A stretch of DNA of 12,524 bases from Gammaproteobacteria bacterium (GTDB lineage: Bacteria > Pseudomonadota > Gammaproteobacteria > Burkholderiales > Thiobacillaceae), in contig JAHJNP010000183.1 in the NCBI GenBank assembly GCA_018820745.1, positions 1 to 12,524 of the forward strand, given 5' to 3'. The notes beneath the pieces are model-generated. The model was not told where the DNA came from. It searched no databases and was given only the letters and a program-made list of their open reading frames with translations. Both the position numbers and the translations under genes were made by a program. Each line of letters starts with the position of its first letter. The stretch's first letter is position 1. Of this stretch, positions 4,928 to 12,173 are shown piece after piece.

Positions 4928-7376
4928 TCCGCAGTCGGCACGCAGCACGCGCTACAGCCTGCAGGCCCGCATTCTGGCTGCGGTGTTCGTGCTGGTCCTG
5001 GCGATGTACCTGGCCACGCTGGCGGTTCTGGGCCTGCCGCTCAAGGCGCGCGCGCAACAGAATCTCGACATTGGCGCCGAGCGCGAACTGAGTGCGCTGA
5101 TGACGGCGATTCAGGATCAGGCGCTGCTGCGCGATTACCCCGCCATCGAGCAGACGATCGCGGCGCGCGCACGCGATTCGCTCATCCTGAGCGCACGGTT
5201 TGCGAACCCGCAGGTCGCGTTCGAAGCGCGCACGCCGCCGGCCCCGCAGCGCTATCCGGCCTGGTACGCCACGATCCTGGAGCTCCGTGCGCCGCATGCA
5301 CAGTCCGACCTGATCGTGGGGGGCGCCTCCTATGGCACGCTGGCGGTTGCGCTGGATGCCGGGCCGGCCATCCAGGGCTTGTGGGTGCTGGCGGTACGCT
5401 TCACCCTGCTGGCGATCGGCAGTCTGGTCGGCGTCATGCTGCTGCTCCGCTGGGTGCTGCGGGTCAATCTGCGCGGCCTGTATGCCTTGCGCACGGCCGC
5501 GCGGGCGATCGAGACGGGCGATTTCAGCGCACGTGCCAGCCTGGCGCACAGCTCCCCGCCGGAAGTGCTCGAGACCAAGCTGGCGTTCAACCACATGGCC
5601 GACCATGTCAGCCACCTGGTGGACGCACTGGAGCGCGAGCATGACGGCTTGCTGGTCGAAAAGGAGCGTCTGCGGGTGACGATCGAGTCGATCGGCGATG
5701 CCGTGATGGTCGCCGATGCGGACGGCCTGATCGAGTTTCTCAATCCCCGGGCGGAAGAGCTGACCGGTTTCAGCAGTGCCGATGCACAGGGGCGGCGGGT
5801 GGCCGACGTGTTGCCCCTGTTCAACGAGCAAAGCGGCGCAGCCGTCGCCTGTCCGCTCGACCGGGCTCTGCGGAATAATACGGTGGTCGAACTGGACAAC
5901 CATACGGTGATTCGCCGGCAGGATGGCGTGACCATTGCGATCAGCGATACGGCTGCGCCGATACGCTCGGGCGACGGCAAGGTGCTGGGCGGCGTGCTGG
6001 TGTTCCAGGACGAGAGCGAGCGGCGCAGCCTGATGCAGCGCCTGGCCTGGCAGGCCGAACGCGACCACCTCACCGGCTTGTGGAACCGCCGCGCGATGGA
6101 AAGCAAGCTCGCCGCAGCGCTGCACGGTGTGCAGCACGAGGCGCGGCGCTATATCTTCTGCTACATCGACCTTGACCGCTTCAAGCTGGTCAACGACACC
6201 TGCGGCCACCGAGCGGGGGACGCCTTGCTGCAGCGGCTGACCGCCATCATGGCGCGCCGCGTGGAGGGCGGAAACCACACCCTGGCGCGACTGGGCGGTG
6301 ACGAGTTCGGCCTGCTGCTCGTCGATGCCACGCTGCCCGAGGCGCTCGACCACATCCAGGGTCTGCGCGATGAAATCGGCCGCTTCCGTTTCGAGTGGGA
6401 CGACAAGGTGTTCCGGCTGGAAGTGAGCTTCGGTGTGACTGAGTTGCACCGCGGCATGAGCGACATCGGCGAGATCCTGGCGCAGGCCGACACGGCGTGT
6501 TACCACGCCAAATCGCTTGGCGGCAGCGCGATTCAGGTGTATGAGAAAACCCATCCCGCGCTGCAGAAAATCAATAACGAAATGCAGTGGGTGGGCGCCA
6601 TCACCAAGGCATTCGAGGCGAACCGGTTTGTCCTGTATCGCCAGCAGAAAGTGGCGCTGGCGCCGGGTATCGCGACGCAGCATTACGAAATCCTGCTGCG
6701 CCTGCGCGGCGAGGACGGCGCCATCATCTCGCCAGGCGAGTTCCTGCCGGCTGCCGAGCGCTACGGCCTGGCGCCCAGTTTCGACCGCTGGGTGATCCGC
6801 AACTGCTTCGCCTATCTCGACACCCATCCCGAGGACGCGGCCTGCTATGCGCTGAACCTGTCGGGCCGCAGCCTCAGCGACCCGGGCACGGCCGAGTTCA
6901 TCCTTGATGAAATCGGCAAGTACCATTTCGATCCCGCGCGGATCAGCTTCGAAGTCACCGAAACGGCCGCCATCGACAGCCTGGATGCCTGCGAGCGGCT
7001 GATCCTGTCGCTGCAGTCACGCGGCATCCAGTTCGCGCTGGACGATTTCGGCAAGGGGCAGTCCTCGTTCGGTTACCTGAAACGGCTGCCGGTCACCCAG
7101 CTCAAGATCGACGGCGATTTTGTCCGCGGCATGGATCACGACCGCGAAAAGTTCGCCATCGTCAAAGCCATGCACACGCTGGCACACGAGCTGGGCAAGC
7201 AGACCATCGCCGAACAGGTCGAAACCGAGGCCGAGCTGGGCTGCCTGAAGAAAATGGGGGTGGATTTCGTTCAGGGTTACCTGCTGCACCGGCCGGCGCC
7301 GCTGCCGATGGCCGACCCGGATTCGTCAGGCGCAGTCGCCCATCGCATTCCCGTGTTGCGAACTGCGCGGGGATGA
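4920..7376 (+). CDS. Membrane HAMP-PAS-GGDEF-EAL cyclic-di-GMP enzyme
   Basis: An 818-residue sensor. Membrane helix 1 spans about residues 17-40. A periplasmic domain of about 110 residues follows, then helix 2 at about 153-180, a HAMP linker to about 240, and a PAS domain at about 250-372 (IESIGDAVMVADADG ... GGVLVFQDESERR). A GGDEF domain starts at DHLTGLWNRR (382), with DLDRFKLVND and an intact GGDEF at 459-463. An EAL domain covers about 563-805. The allosteric RxxD site is absent (450-453 read GGNH). The EAL signature reads EIL (Glu590-Leu592) but keeps Asn646, Glu681 in VTE, DDFG at 708-711, Lys729 in LKID, AEQVE at 764-768 and QGYLLHRP. Both cyclase and phosphodiesterase chemistry therefore look possible. 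AGGTG seven bases before the ATG serves as ribosome site. The gene overlaps the binding-protein gene by eight bases, implying joint expression and probable direct contact in the periplasm. Confidence 0.93.
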   Translation: MSDPQSARSTRYSLQARILAAVFVLVLAMYLATLAVLGLPLKARAQQNLDIGAERELSALMTAIQDQALLRDYPAIEQTIAARARDSLILSARFANPQVAFEARTPPAPQRYPAWYATILELRAPHAQSDLIVGGASYGTLAVALDAGPAIQGLWVLAVRFTLLAIGSLVGVMLLLRWVLRVNLRGLYALRTAARAIETGDFSARASLAHSSPPEVLETKLAFNHMADHVSHLVDALEREHDGLLVEKERLRVTIESIGDAVMVADADGLIEFLNPRAEELTGFSSADAQGRRVADVLPLFNEQSGAAVACPLDRALRNNTVVELDNHTVIRRQDGVTIAISDTAAPIRSGDGKVLGGVLVFQDESERRSLMQRLAWQAERDHLTGLWNRRAMESKLAAALHGVQHEARRYIFCYIDLDRFKLVNDTCGHRAGDALLQRLTAIMARRVEGGNHTLARLGGDEFGLLLVDATLPEALDHIQGLRDEIGRFRFEWDDKVFRLEVSFGVTELHRGMSDIGEILAQADTACYHAKSLGGSAIQVYEKTHPALQKINNEMQWVGAITKAFEANRFVLYRQQKVALAPGIATQHYEILLRLRGEDGAIISPGEFLPAAERYGLAPSFDRWVIRNCFAYLDTHPEDAACYALNLSGRSLSDPGTAEFILDEIGKYHFDPARISFEVTETAAIDSLDACERLILSLQSRGIQFALDDFGKGQSSFGYLKRLPVTQLKIDGDFVRGMDHDREKFAIVKAMHTLAHELGKQTIAEQVETEAELGCLKKMGVDFVQGYLLHRPAPLPMADPDSSGAVAHRIPVLRTARG

Positions 7377-7424
7377 AAACGACTTAGTCAGCGCCGGCTT
7401 GAGGGCGCCGCACGATGCAGGACC

Positions 7425-7479
7425 GCGTCTAAGCCCGACGGGGTTAGACGCTGCCGGCCAGCATTCAGAACGGCAGCGT
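7425..7479. terminator. Overlapping alternative hairpins in the convergent junction
   Basis: GCGTCTAA (7425-7432) pairs with TTAGACGC (7444-7451), with an inner CCC/GGG pairing. ACGCTGCCG (7448-7456) pairs with CGGCAGCGT (7471-7479), a nine-base stem spanning the stop codon of the mutase gene. The two structures share 7448-7451, so both cannot form fully at once. They lie in the 88-base gap between convergent genes and probably end transcription or stabilise 3' ends. There is no T tract. Confidence 0.45.
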
Positions 7480-8838
7480 GAGGCCGGGTGCGGCCTGGTG
7501 GATCACGCGGCGGAAGTCGGCCTGGATTCTCTCCAGCGCGTCGGCGTTCTCGGCCTCGAAGCGCAGCACGATCACCGGCGTGGTGTTGGACGGGCGGGCA
7601 AGGCCGAAGCCATCGGCGTATTCCACGCGCAGGCCGTCGAGGGTGATGATTTCCTGGGCGTCGGGGAAGTGCGCGGTTTTCTGCAGCGTGTCCATCAGCG
7701 CGTAATGCTCGCCTTCGGCCATCTTGATGTTGAGCTCGGGCGTATTCAGCATGTCGGGCAGGCCGTGCAGGGTGGCGTTGATATCCGGCTGCCGGGAGAG
7801 GTATTCGAGCAGGCGCGCGCCGGCGTACATGCCGTCGTCGAAGCCGTACCAGCGCTCCTTGAAGAACACGTGGCCGGACATTTCGCCGGCCAGGAGCGCG
7901 CCGGTCTCCTTCATCTTGGCCTTGATGAAACTGTGGCCGGTTTTCCACAGCAGCGGACGGCCGCCGCGCTCGCGGATCCAGCTGAACAGGTTGCGCGTCG
8001 ACTTGACGTCGAAAATGATTTCGGCGCCGGGGTTGCGGCTCAATACGTCGTCCGCGAACAGCATCAGCTGGCGGTCGGGGAAGATGATGCTGCCATCCTT
8101 GGTGACCACGCCCAGGCGGTCGCCGTCGCCGTCGAAGGCCAGGCCGATTTCGGCGTCGCTGGTCTTCAGCGCGGCGATCAGGTCCTGCAGGTTTTCCGGC
8201 TGCGAGGGGTCGGGGTGATGGTTGGGGAAGTTGCCGTCGACTTCGCAGTACAGCTCCTCCACCTGGCAGCCCATGTCGCGATAGAGCTTGGGCGCGAACG
8301 CGCCGGGCACGCCGTTGCCGCTGTCGACGATGATCTTCATCGGACGCGCGAGCTTGACGTCGGAGACGATGCGCGTAAGGTATTCGCTGGCGATATCGTG
8401 CTGGCGGTAGCCGCCGGCCCCGTGCGCCAGGTCATTGTTCAGCAGCCGTTCGCGCAGCTTCTGGATGGCGTCGCCCGACAGGGTTTCGTCGCCCAGCACC
8501 ATTTTCAGGCCGTTGTAGTCGGGGGGGTTGTGGCTGCCGGTGACCATCACCGCGCTGTTCGTGCCCAGCTGATAGGCGGCGAAATACGTCATCGGCGTGG
8601 CGACCATGCCCAGATCCACCACGCCGATGCCGGCCTTCTGGATGCCGCGCGCCAGCGCGGCGGCCATGTTGGGACCCGACAGGCGGCCGTCGCGCCCGAT
8701 GCAGATTTCGCGCTGGCCGCGCGCCACCGCTTCGGAACCGATGGCGTGGCCGATGGCCTCGACGATTTCCGGCGTGAAGGTCTTGCCGACGATGCCGCGG
8801 ATGTCGTAGGCCTTGAAGATTTCCTTGGGGTATTCCAC
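7465..8838 (-). CDS. Phosphomannomutase/phosphoglucomutase (AlgC type)
   Basis: This 457-residue cytoplasmic enzyme of the alpha-D-phosphohexomutase family interconverts hexose 6- and 1-phosphates, supplying sugar nucleotides for lipopolysaccharide, exopolysaccharide and glycogen. All four signature loops are present: the phosphoserine loop TGSHNPPDYNG (Ser102), the Mg2+ loop DGDGDR (Asp236, Asp238, Asp240), the sugar-specificity loop GEMSGH (Glu319, Ser321), and the phosphate-binding loop RPSNTTP near the C-terminus. The length matches AlgC (about 463). A GTG start at 8838 is chosen because AGGGAG lies six bases upstream and the protein then begins EYPKEIFKAYDIRG, as in the family. The longer in-frame extension to 8970 runs into the neighbouring hydrolase gene. 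It is the last of four co-oriented genes, 56 bases after yheT. Glucose versus mannose preference cannot be read from sequence. Confidence 0.95.
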   Translation of the reverse strand: MEYPKEIFKAYDIRGIVGKTFTPEIVEAIGHAIGSEAVARGQREICIGRDGRLSGPNMAAALARGIQKAGIGVVDLGMVATPMTYFAAYQLGTNSAVMVTGSHNPPDYNGLKMVLGDETLSGDAIQKLRERLLNNDLAHGAGGYRQHDIASEYLTRIVSDVKLARPMKIIVDSGNGVPGAFAPKLYRDMGCQVEELYCEVDGNFPNHHPDPSQPENLQDLIAALKTSDAEIGLAFDGDGDRLGVVTKDGSIIFPDRQLMLFADDVLSRNPGAEIIFDVKSTRNLFSWIRERGGRPLLWKTGHSFIKAKMKETGALLAGEMSGHVFFKERWYGFDDGMYAGARLLEYLSRQPDINATLHGLPDMLNTPELNIKMAEGEHYALMDTLQKTAHFPDAQEIITLDGLRVEYADGFGLARPSNTTPVIVLRFEAENADALERIQADFRRVIHQAAPGLTLPF

Positions 8839-8889
8839 AACGCACTCCCTGATTTGCAATGCGCAGATTCTACCTGCAGGGCGTGAAAT

Positions 8890-8905
8890 GGGCGTTACCA
8901 CGCCC
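8890..8905. terminator. Small hairpin over the yheT stop codon
   Basis: GGGCGT (8890-8895) pairs with ACGCCC (8900-8905) around a four-base TACC loop that includes part of the TAA stop of the yheT gene. There is no T tract. It may modulate read-through into the mutase gene or protect a processed end, or be incidental. Confidence 0.3.
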
Positions 8906-9923
8906 GGCTGTCGAAATGCTGCATCAGGCGCCGCGGCAGCCAGCCGAGATTGCCGGGGAAGGGGCCGCAAGGGAAGGCGACATGACCGCCGCTGGCGGGC
9001 TGTTCGAGAATGACCGCAGGCGATGCGTCGGCGGATGACGGCAGTGCCCAGGCCGGCATAAAGGGGTCGTTTCTGGCATTGATGACGAGGGTGGGCACGG
9101 CGATGGATTTCAGCAATGGCTTGGCCGACACCTTGAGCCAGTAGTCTTCGGCGTCGCGAAAGCCATGCAGCCGTGCGGTGACCAGGGTATCGAATTCACG
9201 GAACGTGGTGGCGGCGGCAATCGCCCGGGCATCCAGCACCCCGGGGAAGCGCGCGGCCTTGCGCAGGGCTTTGGCTTTCAGGGTGGAGAGGAAGCGCGCG
9301 GTGTAGACGCGGCGGTTGAAGCCGAGATCCAGCGCGTGGCCGGCCGCGGTCAGGTCGAGCGGCGCGGAGATGCCGGCGGCACGTTCGACCAGCGCGCGCG
9401 CCACCTCACCCTGTTCCCCCAGCCATTTCAGCAGCGCGTTGCCTCCGAGCGAGACGCCGACGGCGAAAACGGGCGCGTCGGGATGGCAGGATTTGACGTG
9501 GTGCAGCACGCGCTCGATGTCTGCGCTGTCGCCGGCGAAATAGGCGCGCGGCAGCCGGTTGTCCTCGCCCGAGCAGCCGCGAAAATGCGCCACCACGCCA
9601 TGCCAGCCACGCGCCCGGACCTGGGTCATGAGGGCGCGCGCATAGGGGCTGTCGGCGCTGCCTTCCAGGCCGTGAAACAGCACCACCACTGGGGCATACG
9701 ACTCCACACGCACTTTAGTGCGTAGTGGATCGGAGTCCTTTAGGGTCCCGGCTGTGCTATCGATCCAGTCGAAATCAAGGAAATCGCCGTCCGCCAGTTC
9801 CAGCCGTTCACGCCGGGATGCGACCGGCGGCACGCGGATCAGCAGGTTGGCGTAAATGGTTTGCAGATGCCCGCCGGGCAGCCAGGCGGGGGCGCGATAA
9901 GGCGGGTTTTCCAGGGCGGGCAT
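8895..9923 (-). CDS. yheT: YheT-family alpha/beta hydrolase
   Basis: This 342-residue protein is recognisable against E. coli YheT by LPGGHLQT at 15-22, RLELADGDFLDFDW, FHGLEGS at 83-89, GVVAHFRGCSGE at 109-120, the nucleophile elbow GVSLGGN (Ser158), NARNDPFM (Asp286) and SGGHVAF (His314). These complete a Ser-Asp-His triad. The family is widespread and its physiological substrate is not established; esterase activity is expected from the fold. The ATG at 9923 fits the family's N-terminus. Residues 63-75 form an extra segment absent at the matching point of E. coli YheT as I recall it, and this segment is encoded by a palindrome (see 9700-9737). The gene lies 39 bases after the SnoaL-like gene and 56 bases before the mutase, consistent with one transcript. 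Confidence 0.92.
   Translation of the reverse strand: MPALENPPYRAPAWLPGGHLQTIYANLLIRVPPVASRRERLELADGDFLDFDWIDSTAGTLKDSDPLRTKVRVESYAPVVVLFHGLEGSADSPYARALMTQVRARGWHGVVAHFRGCSGEDNRLPRAYFAGDSADIERVLHHVKSCHPDAPVFAVGVSLGGNALLKWLGEQGEVARALVERAAGISAPLDLTAAGHALDLGFNRRVYTARFLSTLKAKALRKAARFPGVLDARAIAAATTFREFDTLVTARLHGFRDAEDYWLKVSAKPLLKSIAVPTLVINARNDPFMPAWALPSSADASPAVILEQPASGGHVAFPCGPFPGNLGWLPRRLMQHFDSRAW
9700..9737. repeat. Palindromic element inserted in frame in yheT
   Basis: The core is ACGCACT-TT-AGTGCGT (9708-9723), a perfect seven-base stem. It extends to CCAC/GTGG with a one-base bulge (9704-9707 with 9725-9728). Alternatively, an outer pair GACTCC (9700-9705) and GGAGTC (9732-9737) forms. It encodes residues 63-75 of the YheT protein, where E. 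coli YheT has a shorter loop. This resembles protein-coding palindromic repeats such as the Rickettsia palindromic elements. No second copy is in the window. Confidence 0.6.
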
Positions 9924-9962
9924 GGCGCCGAGTTTAGCAAAGGCGCAGCCTGGCGCCCGCTC

Positions 9963-10385
9963 TTAATGCAGCACCACGGTCGGGGTGCGTGTGGGCGGCG
10001 TGCCGCCGACCTGGAGCGGCGAGGCGTGGTGCAGCACCATGCGCCAGCCGTCGGCTTCCTTGCGATAGACATTGGTCGCCAGGATCGGCGGACGCGGTTC
10101 GGTTTCCTGGCCGATGAAGAGGTGCTCGCGCACGATGCGGATGACCTGTCCGGCTTCGCGCACTTCATGTGCCAATTCCACTTGCACGCGGAACTGCCCG
10201 GCCGCCTCGAACATGCTGCGCCAGCCTGCCGCCACGGCGGCGCGTCCATTAAGCGGCGCGGCCATGGGATGGATGCAGGCGACGCTGTCGTCGCTGGCCC
10301 AGACCGCCATCATTGCGTCGAGGTCGCGCGCTTCGAAGGCAGCGTAGAAAGCGGATTCGGCGGCTTCTGGGGTGGAGAAGGTCAT
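9963..10385 (-). CDS. SnoaL-like / NTF2-fold small protein
   Basis: This 140-residue soluble protein has the look of the SnoaL/DUF4440 cone fold. An initial helix pair (TPEAAESAFYAAFEARDLDAM) is followed by MMAVWASDDSVACIHP, then LNGRAAVAAGWRSMFEA, and then a sheet of alternating strands ending NVYRKEADGWRMVLHH. In bacteria such proteins range from small hydrolases and isomerases to ligand-binding or stress-linked proteins, and no catalytic set is evident here. The ATG at 10385 is preferred because the domain begins directly after it. An ATG at 10433 would add 16 unconserved-looking residues, and neither has a strong ribosome site. It sits 39 bases upstream of yheT on the same strand and probably shares its transcript. 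The 112-base gap between this gene and the upstream pseudouridine synthase holds no gene. Confidence 0.8.
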   Translation of the reverse strand: MTFSTPEAAESAFYAAFEARDLDAMMAVWASDDSVACIHPMAAPLNGRAAVAAGWRSMFEAAGQFRVQVELAHEVREAGQVIRIVREHLFIGQETEPRPPILATNVYRKEADGWRMVLHHASPLQVGGTPPTRTPTVVLH

Positions 10386-10497
10386 GGCTCGGGCAGAAGG
10401 GAGGATCAATAAAACCAGATCAGGCTCGCACATGGAAGTTCCGCGCGTAACCGCCACACGCCCTGCATAACGCCATTCCCCCACCACGCCGCGGCCC

Positions 10498-11220
10498 TCA
10501 AAACCGTTCGTCCTCGAGCAAGTAGCGCCACTGCCCCGGCGGCAGCTTCCCCAGCGGGACACGGCCGAGGCGGATGCGTTTCATCGACAGCACCTGCAGG
10601 CCGACGGCTTCGCACAGGTGCGCGATCTGCCCGGTCTGGGCGCCCTTCAACGCCACCCGCAGGCGGGTTTCGTTTTGCCAGCTGACCTTGATGGTCGGCG
10701 GGGTCTTGCCGCGGTAGGGGATGCCCCGGTTCAGCCGCTTGAGGCCGTTGGGGGCCATCTCGCCTGCGACTTCGACGATGACCTCGTGCTCCAGGGTGGC
10801 GGCGTCTTCGGTCAGCTTGCGCGCAATGCGCCAGTCCTGGGTGAACACGACGAGCCCGCTGGCGTCAGTTTCCAGCGGCACGCACAGGGTCAGCTGGGCG
10901 AAGTGCTTTTTCAGCGGGCGGATGCCGGAGCGGTCTTCGGGCCACAGCGTGTCGGGGGTGAGCAACTGCGACGCATGCGGCTCGCCCTCTGTCGTGCGAT
11001 AGCCGGGCGGCTTGTGCAGCAGCAGGGTGACCGGTTCAGTCTGGCCGAGGTCGGCCTGGGGGTCGACTTCGACGCGCTGGTCGGTGACGCGGAACTGCGG
11101 CTCCTCGATCACGATGCCATCGACCCGCACCCAGCCGCCGGTGATGAATTGTTCGGCCTCGCGGCGCGAGCAGGCGCGCAGTTCGGCGACACGTTTGGCA
11201 AGGCGGATGGGGTCGGTCAT
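10498..11220 (-). CDS. S4-domain RNA pseudouridine synthase (RsuA/RluF-like), altered active-site Asp
   Basis: This 240-residue protein has an N-terminal S4 RNA-binding domain (RLAKRVAELRACSRREAEQFITGGWVRVDG, about residues 6-35) and a pseudouridine synthase domain of the RsuA/RluB/E/F group. The segment LLLHKPPGY at 66-74 matches the family's NKPxG strand. The family isomerises a specific uridine in rRNA through an invariant Asp in GRLDxxTxGL. Here the corresponding stretch reads VPLETDASGL, which puts Glu117 in the Asp position. The later QIRRM stretch reads QIAHL. The protein may be inactive, altered, or use the nearby Asp119. The ATG at 11220 starts directly before the S4 domain. The frame continues upstream to 11280 without family similarity, and the ribosome site is weak. 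It is the first of four minus-strand genes. Confidence 0.85.
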   Translation of the reverse strand: MTDPIRLAKRVAELRACSRREAEQFITGGWVRVDGIVIEEPQFRVTDQRVEVDPQADLGQTEPVTLLLHKPPGYRTTEGEPHASQLLTPDTLWPEDRSGIRPLKKHFAQLTLCVPLETDASGLVVFTQDWRIARKLTEDAATLEHEVIVEVAGEMAPNGLKRLNRGIPYRGKTPPTIKVSWQNETRLRVALKGAQTGQIAHLCEAVGLQVLSMKRIRLGRVPLGKLPPGQWRYLLEDERF

Positions 11221-11307
11221 GGCGGGCGGACGTGCGGGCGGAGCCGCAATTTTACGCTGCCCCGGCGATGCGCACAGCACGGGCGCATGGCCGTGACGGG
11301 AATGCGG

Positions 11308-11337
11308 TTGTTATTGCGCGTGCCGGCGCGGTATGCT
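11308..11337 (+). promoter_or_regulatory. Candidate sigma-70 promoter for the dienelactone hydrolase gene
   Basis: TTGTTA at 11308-11313 and TATGCT at 11332-11337 are separated by 18 bases. Initiation would fall near 11344, giving a leader of about 47 bases to the ATG at 11391, with GGAG at 11381-11384 as ribosome site. It lies in the 170-base divergent gap 11221-11390, which shows no gene. No minus-strand promoter for the pseudouridine synthase was convincing. Confidence 0.4.
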
Positions 11338-11390
11338 TTTGGATCCCATCATCCCGATCGCCTTGCGGTCACTCACTCCCGGAGACGCTC

Positions 11391-12173
11391 ATGAAAACTG
11401 CACTTGCGCTGTCATTGTTGTTTTTCACTTCTTCTGCCCTCGCCGCCGTGGTCGGCAAGGATGTCACGTACCAGGCGGGCGACACCGTCATGAAGGGCTA
11501 TCTGGCGTATGACGATGCTGTAACGGACAAGCGCGCCGGGGTGCTGGTGGTGCCGGAATGGTGGGGGGCCAACGATTACGGCAGGAAGCGCGCACGCATG
11601 CTGGCAAGCGAAGGCTATGTGGCGCTGGTGGTCGACATGTACGGCAACGGCCAGGTGGCCGACAATCCGCAGGACGCCGGTGCGCTGGCGGGCAGCGTCA
11701 ACAAGAACCCGCCGCTGGCCTACGCGCGCTTCGACGCCGCGCGCCGCTTTCTCGACGATCAGCCCAACGTGAAGCAGGGCGAGATCGCCGCGCTGGGCTA
11801 CTGCTTCGGCGGCGGCGTGGTGCTCAACATGGTGCGTTCCGGCATGCCGCTGAAAGCGGCGGTCAGCTACCACGGCGTGCTGGCGACCGACATGGCGGTC
11901 AAGCCGGGCGACATCAAGACCAAGCTGCGCATCTTCCACGGCGAGGCTGACGTCCTGGTGCCGCCGGAGCAGGTCGAGGCGTTCAAGACCGAGATGGACA
12001 ATGCCAAGGCCGACTACATGTTCGTGGCCTACCCCGGGGTGAAGCACACCTTCACCAACCGCGAGGCCGACAGCTACGCCGCGCAGTTCGGGCTGCCGCT
12101 CAAGTACGACCCCGCGGCCGATAAGGATTCGTGGACGCGCACGCTGGAATTCCTCAAGGCGACCCTCAAATAA
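11391..12173 (+). CDS. Exported dienelactone hydrolase family protein
   Basis: This 260-residue protein has a signal peptide (MKTALALSLLFFTSSALA, cleavage near 18-19) and a dienelactone hydrolase alpha/beta fold. VLVVPEWWGAND matches the family's early strand and oxyanion region. The nucleophile elbow GYCFGGG carries Cys138, GEADVLVP gives Asp187 and KHTFTN gives His219, forming the Cys-Asp-His triad of the family. Classic dienelactone hydrolases are cytoplasmic enzymes of chlorocatechol breakdown. The exported version here has no chlorocatechol genes around it and is more likely a general esterase/lactonase. GGAG six bases before the ATG at 11391 and the signal peptide fix the start; the open frame to 11232 is spurious. 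Its TAA overlaps the next ATG (TAATG), so the following gene is probably translated by coupling. Confidence 0.9.
   Translation: MKTALALSLLFFTSSALAAVVGKDVTYQAGDTVMKGYLAYDDAVTDKRAGVLVVPEWWGANDYGRKRARMLASEGYVALVVDMYGNGQVADNPQDAGALAGSVNKNPPLAYARFDAARRFLDDQPNVKQGEIAALGYCFGGGVVLNMVRSGMPLKAAVSYHGVLATDMAVKPGDIKTKLRIFHGEADVLVPPEQVEAFKTEMDNAKADYMFVAYPGVKHTFTNREADSYAAQFGLPLKYDPAADKDSWTRTLEFLKATLK

Noticed and set aside
4896..6926. Long minus-strand open frame (676 codons) opposite the GGDEF-EAL gene.
   Set aside because: It is a shadow caused by high third-position GC; the plus strand carries unmistakable conserved domains.
8521..8527. Run of seven G within the phosphoserine-loop codons of the mutase, possible phase-variable tract.
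   Set aside because: The run simply encodes consecutive Pro codons in a conserved motif, and seven bases is short for a phase-variable switch in a GC-rich genome.
7399..8886. Plus-strand open frame (495 codons) opposite the mutase.
   Set aside because: It is the antisense shadow of a gene with all four mutase signature loops and shows no recognisable domain.
11412..12047. Minus-strand open frame rich in His/Val opposite the dienelactone hydrolase.
   Set aside because: It is a shadow frame; the plus strand has a signal peptide and a complete Cys-Asp-His triad.
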